Assembly: GCA_030604505.1 (NCBI GenBank)
Contig: JAUVVT010000149.1
Location: forward strand, 1-5,826
Source: a bacterium
Lineage (GTDB): Bacteria > SM23-31 > JAUVVT01
Reading direction: 5' to 3'
DNA: 5,826 nt
Made by a program: the position numbers and the translations under genes. Shown here one piece after another: positions 1 through 5,126 of this stretch. Position 1 is the stretch's first letter; each line of letters begins with the position of its first letter. A model generated the notes under the pieces. The model saw nothing but the letters and a program-made list of their open reading frames with translations, searched no databases and was not told where the DNA came from.

Positions 1-1021
1 AGACAGCATAGGTCATCTTATCGCAGCGGAGTGCACGGCATAGGGGATTCTTTTTAATTTTATCGATATATTCTTTTTTACCGATTATTATTCCGCACTG
101 GGGACCGCCTAATATTTTATCTCCGCTGAATGTTACAATATCGGCACCGGCTTTGATACTGTCCTGAACCACCGGTTCGTGGTGCAGACCATATTTCGAA
201 AGGTCGAGTAATGCACCGCTGCCAATATCTTCAACAAGAGGGATTTTATGTTTAATACAAAGACTATTTAGTTCATCGAGAGAAACCTTTTTTGAGAATC
301 CCATAATCCTAAAGTTGCTGGTATGTGCAACCTGAATAAGGGCTGTGTTTTCGGTGATTGCTCTTTCATAGTCATAAAAATGTGTTCTGTTCGTTGTGCC
401 GACTTCTACCATAAGAGCACCGCTTCTTTTCATCACATCGGGCATACGGAAAGAACCGCCAATTTCAATAAGCTGCCCTCTTGATATAATAACCTCTTTT
501 TCTTCGGCAAGAGTATTCAATACCAACAGGACAGCCGCAGCATTGTTATTTACTATACATGCAGATTCAGCGCCGGTGATATAATTGAGCAAACTTTCAA
601 CATGCTTATATCGGTCTCCTCTTTTTCCGGTCACGGCGTCAATTTCAAGAGTAGAATAATTTTTTACAGCATTCATCAGCGCATCCTGAGCTTCTTTTGG
701 AAATGGAGCTCTTCCGAGACCTGTGTGCAGAATAATTCCGATTGCATTAATGGCAGGACGCAAGCTTTGGCGAAATCCCAAGCGAACATGCTGTTCTACC
801 TTTTCTTCAATGTTTTCATGAGAAATATTTATACTCTTTAATTCTTCGGGCGGGGCGAAAAGTACTTCGTCTCTTACGCGCTGGATCTCAATTCTGGCGG
901 CATCTGTAACGTAATCCCGTGGAAATTCTTTCAGTAAAAGCTTAATTTTTGAATGATTTAATAATTTTGTTGTGCTTATTAATTGAGATAGAATCTTCTT
1001 TTTTTGATTGTTTTCTTGCAT
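1..1021 (-). CDS. selA: L-seryl-tRNA(Sec) selenium transferase (selenocysteine synthase), C-terminus cut by window edge
   Basis: SelA is a cytosolic PLP enzyme that converts seryl-tRNA(Sec) to selenocysteyl-tRNA(Sec) using selenophosphate from SelD. Read on the minus strand from ATG at 1021-1019, 340 codons are intact with no stop or frameshift, against about 460 residues in E. coli SelA, so roughly the last quarter is missing. Recognisable blocks are INAIGIILHTGLGRAPF, ITGAESACIVNNNAAAVLL, SRGQLIEIGGSFRMPDVM, VGTTNRT, VEDIGSGALLDLSKYGL and the PLP site TFSGDKILGGPQCGIIIGKK. Lys302 is the expected Schiff-base lysine, equivalent to E. coli K295. Arg329 and Arg332 in PLCRALRCDKMT lie 27 and 30 residues later, the spacing I recall for the substrate-binding arginines of Aquifex SelA. 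The start is the only ATG in the open frame (in-frame stop at 1055-1057), but no clear Shine-Dalgarno precedes it. The missing C-terminus, and perhaps selB or selD, would lie to the left. Confidence 0.97.
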   Translation of the reverse strand, partial: MQENNQKKKILSQLISTTKLLNHSKIKLLLKEFPRDYVTDAARIEIQRVRDEVLFAPPEELKSINISHENIEEKVEQHVRLGFRQSLRPAINAIGIILHTGLGRAPFPKEAQDALMNAVKNYSTLEIDAVTGKRGDRYKHVESLLNYITGAESACIVNNNAAAVLLVLNTLAEEKEVIISRGQLIEIGGSFRMPDVMKRSGALMVEVGTTNRTHFYDYERAITENTALIQVAHTSNFRIMGFSKKVSLDELNSLCIKHKIPLVEDIGSGALLDLSKYGLHHEPVVQDSIKAGADIVTFSGDKILGGPQCGIIIGKKEYIDKIKKNPLCRALRCDKMTYAV

Positions 1022-1037
1022 AGAAAAATTTTTTAAC

Positions 1038-1060
1038 AAATAAAAATATAATTTTTATTT
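1038..1060. repeat. Perfect 10-bp inverted repeat in the selA leader
   Basis: AAATAAAAAT at 1038-1047 and ATTTTTATTT at 1051-1060 are exact reverse complements around the trinucleotide ATA. The repeat lies 16 bp upstream of the selA start codon. It consists only of A and T, so it may be a chance product of base composition, an operator-like site, or an unstable hairpin in the selA leader RNA. Confidence 0.5.
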
Positions 1061-1215
1061 AAATTTCAGGAAAAATCTATATATTTAGTAAAGGATAAGA
1101 ATAGAATAATTTGCTAATGATGATTTATACAATAATATATGTAAAAATATGTCAAATATTAATTGAAATAGCAAGAGAAAAAATAAGTTTTAAGTTAAAA
1201 ATAATCTTAATATTT

Positions 1216-1230
1216 TCAATTCAGAATTGA
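1216..1230. promoter_or_regulatory. 15-bp palindrome just upstream of the nitrilase ribosome binding site
   Basis: TCAATTC and GAATTGA are exact reverse complements around a single A at 1223. The palindrome ends 5 bp before the Shine-Dalgarno at 1236-1243. The one-base centre fits a dimeric DNA-binding protein site better than an RNA hairpin, which would need three loop bases and leave a six-pair A/U-rich stem. The regulatory role is inferred from position only. Confidence 0.3.
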
Positions 1231-1235
1231 GTTAT

Positions 1236-1243
1236 GAGAGGAG
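1236..1243 (+). promoter_or_regulatory. Shine-Dalgarno that fixes the nitrilase start at 1252
   Basis: GAGAGGAG lies 8 bp before ATG 1252. An earlier in-frame ATG at 1234 overlaps this site and has no ribosome binding site of its own. The family's conserved N-terminus (MKNIRAASVQFEH) also begins at 1252, so the longer form is unlikely. Confidence 0.75.
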
Positions 1244-1251
1244 TACATAAT

Positions 1252-2217
1252 ATGAAAAATATTCGTGCCGCATCTGTTCAGTTTGAACATTCGCCGGGAG
1301 ACAAGGAAGCAAATCTTAAAAAGATCCAAAGTTTTGTTGAGGAAGCGAAACGAAAGAGTGTTGAGATGATAGTATTCCCGGAATGCTGTATTACCGGTTA
1401 CTGGTATCTTCGTCATCTTTCTCGTGAAGAACTTGCCGGGTTAGCTGAGCCGGTTTTTGAAGGAGCTTCTTCACAATTCATTATTTCTATGGCAGAAAAG
1501 CATCAAATGACAATTGGTGCCGGACTTATAGAAAAATCAAAGGATGGTAAGCTATATAATACTTATATAATAGCAATGCCAAACGGTGAATGTCACAGAC
1601 ACAGAAAGGTCCATGCTTTTATAAGTGAGTATGTTTCGAGCGGTTCTGAATATACCGTATTTGATACTCCTCATGGATGTCGTATTGGTGTGCTTATTTG
1701 CTATGATAATAATATTGGTGAGAATGTTCGCATAACTGCTTTGAAAGGAGCGGAAATACTTCTTGCACCTCACCAGACCGGCGGCTGTAATACGAAGAAT
1801 CCGAACACAATGGGGAAAGTTGACCGTGTTCTATGGGATAATCGTGAAACTAATCCGCAAGCAATAGAGGAAGAGTTACGGGGACCAAAGGGGAGAGGCT
1901 GGCTTATGCGATGGTTACCAACCCGAGCGCATGACAATGGTATGTTTCTTGTTTTCAGCAATGGGATTGGAATTGATGATGATGAAATCCGAACGGGAAA
2001 TTCTATGATAATAGACCCGTATGGACGTATTATTGTTGAGACATGGAAAGCTAGTGATGATATGGTAATAGCTGACCTTGATGCTGCTCTTCTTGAGCAG
2101 TGTACCGGAAGGAGATGGATTAAAACCCGCCGTCCGAAATTATATGTCCCTCTGACTGTTCCAACCGGCAAGGAGCAGGATACACGAAAGGTGAGGTTTG
2201 ATAAAAAGGGGATATAG
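1252..2217 (+). CDS. Carbon-nitrogen hydrolase (nitrilase superfamily amidohydrolase)
   Basis: A 321-residue, probably cytosolic enzyme that should hydrolyse a non-peptide C-N bond (amide, carbamoyl or nitrile) through a cysteine thioester. The Glu-Lys-Cys triad is visible: Glu44 in VFPECCITGYW, Lys119 in HRKVHAF and Cys150 in GVLICYDNNIGENVR. The ILLAPHQTGGC strand follows. Residues of about 179-215, ending GPKGRGWLMRWLP, form an insertion compared with shorter nitrilase-fold amidases. RAHDNGMFLVFSN and TGNSMIIDPYGRI then complete the fold. The CYDNN...APHQTGG signature resembles a bacterial subgroup usually annotated only as 'nitrilase family protein', near N-carbamoylases and aliphatic amidases. 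The substrate cannot be read from sequence. No signal peptide is present. ATG 1252 is preferred to 1234 because of the Shine-Dalgarno. The gene diverges from selA and lies 178 bp before the aldo/keto reductase. Confidence 0.93.
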   Translation: MKNIRAASVQFEHSPGDKEANLKKIQSFVEEAKRKSVEMIVFPECCITGYWYLRHLSREELAGLAEPVFEGASSQFIISMAEKHQMTIGAGLIEKSKDGKLYNTYIIAMPNGECHRHRKVHAFISEYVSSGSEYTVFDTPHGCRIGVLICYDNNIGENVRITALKGAEILLAPHQTGGCNTKNPNTMGKVDRVLWDNRETNPQAIEEELRGPKGRGWLMRWLPTRAHDNGMFLVFSNGIGIDDDEIRTGNSMIIDPYGRIIVETWKASDDMVIADLDAALLEQCTGRRWIKTRRPKLYVPLTVPTGKEQDTRKVRFDKKGI

Positions 2218-2395
2218 TCCAAGTTTTTAGTAAAGTTCCATATGTATTGTGAAAGTGATGAGTTTGTTGTTATGATATCAGTACAAGTATATGTATAAAG
2301 CTTATTTGAAATAAAAGACAAATAGATTTAATTTGTAATTATTGAAAAAATATTTTACATTTAACAATAATAAAACAAAAATCTTGAGTTGAATT
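2218..2395 (+). other. Intergenic region before the aldo/keto reductase
   Basis: This AT-rich gap has no credible ORF and no GC-rich hairpin with a T-run that would mark a terminator for the nitrilase gene. It contains one plausible promoter, listed separately. Confidence 0.5.
2342..2371 (+). promoter_or_regulatory. Possible sigma-70 promoter for the aldo/keto reductase
   Basis: TTGAAA (2342-2347) and AATAAT (2366-2371, five of six matches to TATAAT) are separated by 18 bp. Transcription would begin near 2378, leaving a leader of about 18 bases before ATG 2396. In DNA this AT-rich, matches of this quality arise easily by chance. Confidence 0.3.
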
Positions 2396-3211
2396 ATGTC
2401 ATCAGTTGTCGGAGTTTTAACTTTTAAGGATAATAATAAAGTTCCTGTTTTTGGGCTTGGGACATGGCGGCTTAAAGGTAAAGAATGCACATCGATTGTT
2501 AAAAAAGCACTTGAGCTTGGTTATACTCATATTGATACAGCGGAGATGTATGAAAATGAATCTGAGGTTGGTGAGGCAATTTGTGAATATGACAGGTCAA
2601 AGCTGTTTATCACTTCAAAAGTCTGGCCCAGGAATTTACATTATAATGATGTTATTACTGCATGCGAAAGGTCGCTGAAAAAATTGAACACTGATTATCT
2701 TGACTTATATCTTATCCACTGGCCCAACGAAAGTGTTCCAGCAGAAGAGACGTTCAGTGCGATGAGTGAATTGCAAAAGCGGGGATTAATTAAAAGTGTC
2801 GGTGTGAGCAATTATACCATTAACCAGCTTGAAGGAGTATTAAGTGTCAGTCCGGTTGATATTGTTACCAATCAGGTTGAGTTCCATCCATATTTATATC
2901 AAAAGGAATTATTAGAATATTGCAATGCAAATAAAATTATACTTACAGCGTGGGCTCCGCTTGCACGTGGTGAAATCTTAAATGATCCTGCACTAAAGCG
3001 GATTGCAAAATTATATCAAAAAACAACTGCTCAAGTTTCCCTTCGATGGCTTCTGCAAAAGGGTTTGATTGCTATTCCCAAGGCGAGTAAAGAGAAAAAT
3101 CTGAAGGAAAATATTGCTATATTTGACTGGTTTCTTACTGAGGATGATATTTCTTCGATCGATAATATCTCTATTGAAAAACGTTTAATTGACCTTTCGT
3201 TTAACTGGTAA
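2396..3211 (+). CDS. Aldo/keto reductase family oxidoreductase
   Basis: A 271-residue cytosolic NADPH-dependent reductase with a TIM-barrel fold, expected to reduce aldehydes or ketones to alcohols. The full catalytic tetrad is present: Asp47 and Tyr52 in HIDTAEMYENE, Lys75 in FITSKVWP and His108 in LYLIHWPNE. Other family blocks are VPVFGLGTWR (16-25), GLIKSVGVSNY, NQVEFHPYL, and the cofactor 2'-phosphate loop IPKASKEKNLKENIAIFDW (227-245). Length and motifs fit short bacterial members such as 2,5-diketo-D-gluconate reductase and methylglyoxal reductase types, but the substrate is undetermined. The Shine-Dalgarno is weak (TTGAG about 7 bp upstream), yet ATG 2396 gives the usual family N-terminus. 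The gene is co-directional with the nitrilase and the SagB-like genes. The 115-bp gap downstream includes an inverted repeat overlapping the stop codon. Confidence 0.95.
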   Translation: MSSVVGVLTFKDNNKVPVFGLGTWRLKGKECTSIVKKALELGYTHIDTAEMYENESEVGEAICEYDRSKLFITSKVWPRNLHYNDVITACERSLKKLNTDYLDLYLIHWPNESVPAEETFSAMSELQKRGLIKSVGVSNYTINQLEGVLSVSPVDIVTNQVEFHPYLYQKELLEYCNANKIILTAWAPLARGEILNDPALKRIAKLYQKTTAQVSLRWLLQKGLIAIPKASKEKNLKENIAIFDWFLTEDDISSIDNISIEKRLIDLSFNW

Positions 3212-3272
3212 TCTGTATTTTGCTTTAGGACATATAACTTTATATACACCTTTAATTTTAATCACAGATTAC
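3208..3272. repeat. 9-bp inverted repeat overlapping the aldo/keto reductase stop codon
   Basis: GTAATCTGT (3208-3216, containing the TAA stop) pairs exactly with ACAGATTAC (3264-3272) across 47 bp. Within the spacer a small ATATA-ACTT-TATAT hairpin is possible. An RNA stem-loop at the gene's 3' end is conceivable, but there is no T-run after the second arm, so it does not look like an intrinsic terminator. Confidence 0.3.
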
Positions 3273-3312
3273 ACTGGTTGAAATGATTAAATTTTAAAAT
3301 AATTATATAATT

Positions 3313-3320
3313 GGGAGGTG
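3313..3320 (+). promoter_or_regulatory. Strong Shine-Dalgarno of the SagB-like gene
   Basis: GGGAGGTG lies 6 bp before ATG 3327. It is the best ribosome binding site in the window and supports this start firmly. Confidence 0.8.
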
Positions 3321-3326
3321 TTATAA

Positions 3327-4070
3327 ATGGCTGATAGTATAGGAAGTGAGTTTATTGAAAAGACTAAATTTCAGTATTCAACACCTTCTGACCAAATGAG
3401 GGGGCTGCCGCAGCCGCCATTGGAACTGGGCTATGATATTAAGAAGCCCCTTATTGATTTACCTTTGCCAAAAGATATTGCGGTTAAAGATGTTGGTTTA
3501 AGAGAGGCAATAGAGAGGCGAAAGAGTGTGCGAGATTATGCTGATATACCACTCGGTTTATCAGAACTCTCCTTTCTGCTTTGGAGTACACAGGGAGTGA
3601 AGGAGGTTTTTCCGGGACAGGCGATTTTTAGGACTGTGCCGTCTGCTGGTGCCCGTCATTCCTTTGAGACATATCTTCTTGTCAATAATGTTAAAGAATT
3701 ATGTTCAGGTATTTACAGATTTTTATCAATTGACCATAAACTTGTTGAGGAGAATATCAAAGAGGGAGTTGCTGATAAGATTGTTGAAGGATGTTTGGGG
3801 CAGGAATTTGTGAAGACTTGTGCTGTTGTTTTTATATGGACGGTTGTTGCTTGTAGAATGAAATGGCGTTATGGTGAGAGGGGTTACAGGTATATGTTTT
3901 TGGATGCGGGACATGTCTGTCAAAATCTTTATTTGGCAGGAGAGGCAATAGATTGTGGAGTTTGCGCTGTTGCTGCTTTTGCAGATGACCGGATTAATAG
4001 TGTGCTCGGGATTGACGGAAACGAGCAATTTTCCATATATATTGCCACAGTCGGAAAGAAAGGGGAATAG
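3327..4070 (+). CDS. SagB/ThcOx-type nitroreductase-family FMN oxidoreductase
   Basis: A 247-residue protein of the nitroreductase fold, in the group that includes the thiazoline/oxazoline dehydrogenases SagB and ThcOx. Such enzymes bind FMN and oxidise or reduce small substrates; SagB itself aromatises azolines in modified peptides. The N-terminal lead YSTPSDQMRGLPQPPLELGY is typical. It is followed by REAIERRKSVRDYADIPL (phosphate-binding arginines, about 59-76), LSFLLWSTQGV, PSAGARHSFETY (105-116), GIYRF, WRYGERGYRYMFLDAGHVCQNLYLA (180-204) and a C-terminal VLGIDGNEQFSIYIATVGK. No signal peptide is seen. No YcaO cyclodehydratase, SagC/ocin-ThiF or precursor peptide lies nearby, so a role in peptide modification is unsupported; many members are stand-alone with unknown substrates. 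The DUF1080 gene starts only 62 bp downstream, and the two may be co-transcribed. Confidence 0.92.
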   Translation: MADSIGSEFIEKTKFQYSTPSDQMRGLPQPPLELGYDIKKPLIDLPLPKDIAVKDVGLREAIERRKSVRDYADIPLGLSELSFLLWSTQGVKEVFPGQAIFRTVPSAGARHSFETYLLVNNVKELCSGIYRFLSIDHKLVEENIKEGVADKIVEGCLGQEFVKTCAVVFIWTVVACRMKWRYGERGYRYMFLDAGHVCQNLYLAGEAIDCGVCAVAAFADDRINSVLGIDGNEQFSIYIATVGKKGE

Positions 4071-4132
4071 ACATTTTAATTTTTAAGGAAAATATTTTAA
4101 CCAAAGTCTTATGAATAAAAGGGGAATCTAAA

Positions 4133-4846
4133 ATGAATACTAAATTTTTTATTTTACTATTTATTTTTTTCGTGTTTGGTATTTTTAAATGCGGTTCTGA
4201 CGCGGAGTGGATAGAATTGATGTCGGGAGCTGATTTTAGTGGATGGAGGGAAGATACAGGGGACTGGCAGATTGTTGGTAAAACATTTATGAATCCTGAT
4301 GATGAGAAGCTTATTACTACAAAGCCAGGGAGTGGGATTTTTGTGAATGGTGCAACAGGCAAGACAGTTGATCTTTTCACTGAATTGGAACACGGCGATG
4401 TTGAAATGCATATTGAATTTATGGTTCCGAAGGATTCAAATTCCGGGATTTATTTTCAGGGACGATATGAAATTCAGGTATTAGACAGCTGGGGTGTAAA
4501 TGAGCCCAAATTTTCAGACTGTGGTGGAATTTATCAGCGCTGGGATAACGGCAGGGGATATGGGGGTGTTGGTCCGAGAGTGAATGCGAGCCGACAGCCT
4601 GGTCGATGGCAATCTTTTGATGTTGTTTTTAAGGCACCTCGATTTGATGATTATGGAAGGAAGATTTCTGATGCAGTGTTTGTAAAAGTTGTACATAATG
4701 GGAAAGTGATACATGAAAATGTAAACTGCTCCGGACCAACCCGTGCAAGTGCATTTAAAGATGAGAAGCCAAAGGGACCTCTTATGTTTCAGGGAGACCA
4801 TGGCCCTGTGGCTTATCGGAATATGAAAGTCCACATAATGAATTAA
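4133..4846 (+). CDS. Secreted or membrane-anchored DUF1080 (3-keto-disaccharide hydrolase-like) protein
   Basis: A 237-residue protein with a hydrophobic N-terminal segment (about 5-18, rich in Phe and Ile) followed by one lectin-like beta-sandwich domain, DUF1080 / 3-keto-disaccharide hydrolase. Members act on or bind carbohydrates outside the cytoplasm; some cleave 3-keto-glycosides, but most are uncharacterised. Family marks are the opening WIELMSGADFSGWR (26-39), DWQIVGKTFMN, HGDVEMHIEFMVPKDSNSGIYFQGRYEIQVLDS (ending at 119), GGIYQRW, PGRWQSFDVVFKAPRFD, a VVHNGKVIHENV strand and the closing GPLMFQGDHGPVAYRNMKV (to about 233). The signal peptide is weak: the n-region has one Lys, and Cys20 is preceded by Lys (IFKC), not a normal lipobox. 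It could be a poor lipoprotein signal, an ordinary cleaved signal or an anchor. GGGGA ends 7 bp before ATG 4133. No keto-sugar dehydrogenase accompanies it. Confidence 0.9.
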   Translation: MNTKFFILLFIFFVFGIFKCGSDAEWIELMSGADFSGWREDTGDWQIVGKTFMNPDDEKLITTKPGSGIFVNGATGKTVDLFTELEHGDVEMHIEFMVPKDSNSGIYFQGRYEIQVLDSWGVNEPKFSDCGGIYQRWDNGRGYGGVGPRVNASRQPGRWQSFDVVFKAPRFDDYGRKISDAVFVKVVHNGKVIHENVNCSGPTRASAFKDEKPKGPLMFQGDHGPVAYRNMKVHIMN

Positions 4847-4963
4847 ATGATAAAAGCCACAATTCTGGAAAATAAATAGGATTAGTTCTTGTGTGAAATT
4901 TGTTAAATCATAAAAAAGCAAAAGTAGAATTTCTATTAGATAAAGAGTTTGATGATTATTCAA

Positions 4964-5014
4964 AAAAAGTATATATAAAATTCTTGATTTTAAGGAAAAA
5001 TATCTATACTTTTT
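4964..5014. repeat. 10-bp inverted repeat with nested hairpin before the FKBP promoter
   Basis: AAAAAGTATA (4964-4973) and TATACTTTTT (5005-5014) are exact reverse complements 31 bp apart. A second five-base pair of arms, AAAAT (4977-4981) and ATTTT (4987-4991), is nested inside. The second outer arm ends in a T-run, so a weak AT-rich terminator for the DUF1080 transcript is possible, as is chance. Confidence 0.3.
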
Positions 5015-5028
5015 CAAATTATAAATTG

Positions 5029-5034
5029 TATAAT
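5029..5034 (+). promoter_or_regulatory. Candidate -10 box for the FKBP gene
   Basis: TATAAT matches the sigma-70 -10 consensus perfectly and is preceded by TG, though without the usual one-base gap of an extended -10 element. No good -35 box is seen 16-18 bp upstream. It would give a leader of roughly 85 bases before GTG 5127. Confidence 0.3.
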
Positions 5035-5112
5035 TTTTATTATATTTTTAGTTAGAAAGGAGCAGAGTAAATTTTTTATAAAATTTAATATTTGTTTTGA
5101 ATTTAACATTAA

Positions 5113-5120
5113 AAAAGGAG
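5113..5120 (+). promoter_or_regulatory. Shine-Dalgarno that supports the GTG start of the FKBP gene
   Basis: AAAAGGAG lies 6 bp before GTG 5127. An in-frame TAA at 5121-5123 excludes any longer form, and every downstream ATG would delete the signal peptide, so GTG is the start. Confidence 0.75.
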
Positions 5121-5126
5121 TAAAAA

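Larger units (their letters stand above)
1022..1251. other. Divergent AT-rich intergenic region between selA and the nitrilase gene
   Basis: This stretch holds no credible gene or tRNA and should carry the promoters for both flanking genes. On the minus strand a consensus-like TTGACA (1150-1155) is followed by TATAAA (1124-1129), but the 20-bp spacing is too long for a standard sigma-70 promoter, so this is only a hint for selA. On the plus strand TTGCTA (1111-1116) with TAATAT (1133-1138) at 16 bp is an equally weak candidate for the nitrilase gene. Two inverted repeats inside the region are listed separately. Confidence 0.5.
4847..5126 (+). other. 280-bp AT-rich intergenic region upstream of the FKBP gene
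   Basis: No credible gene is seen. The region includes an inverted repeat at 4964-5014, a perfect TATAAT at 5029-5034, and a Shine-Dalgarno-like AAAGGAG at about 5056-5062 with no start codon after it. An open frame without ATG (4900-5055) is attributed to base composition. There is no obvious intrinsic terminator for the DUF1080 gene. Confidence 0.5.

Noticed and set aside
396..841. Two plus-strand open frames (396-584 and 602-841)
   Set aside because: Both are antisense to selA, whose protein sequence matches its family throughout; the plus-strand translations show no family features.
1234..1251. Six-codon N-terminal extension of the nitrilase from ATG 1234
   Set aside because: The ATG overlaps the Shine-Dalgarno serving ATG 1252 and has no ribosome binding site of its own.
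1770..2321. 183-codon minus-strand open frame
   Set aside because: It is antisense to the nitrilase gene, is rich in Ser, Arg and Ile without domain signature, and the plus-strand protein is clearly real.
4111..4131. Tiny six-codon frame (MNKRGI) just before the DUF1080 gene, considered as a leader peptide
   Set aside because: It lacks its own ribosome binding site and overlaps the Shine-Dalgarno of the real gene; no regulatory codon run is seen.
3327..4846. A RiPP (azole peptide) biosynthesis cluster around the SagB-like gene
   Set aside because: No YcaO, ThiF-like or precursor peptide gene is present on either strand; the neighbour is a DUF1080 protein.
4514..5017. 167-codon minus-strand open frame spanning the end of the DUF1080 gene and the gap
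   Set aside because: It overlaps a well-supported gene on the other strand, and its composition reflects AT-rich DNA (Leu, Phe, Ile, Tyr, no motif).
4900..5055. 51-codon plus-strand frame starting at a TTG in the 4847-5126 gap
   Set aside because: It has no ATG or GTG start and no ribosome binding site, and its C-terminal half is a Tyr/Phe/Asn-rich translation typical of random AT-rich sequence.
5056..5062. AAAGGAG, a Shine-Dalgarno-like sequence in the gap before the FKBP gene
   Set aside because: No start codon follows within a usable distance, so it does not mark a small gene.
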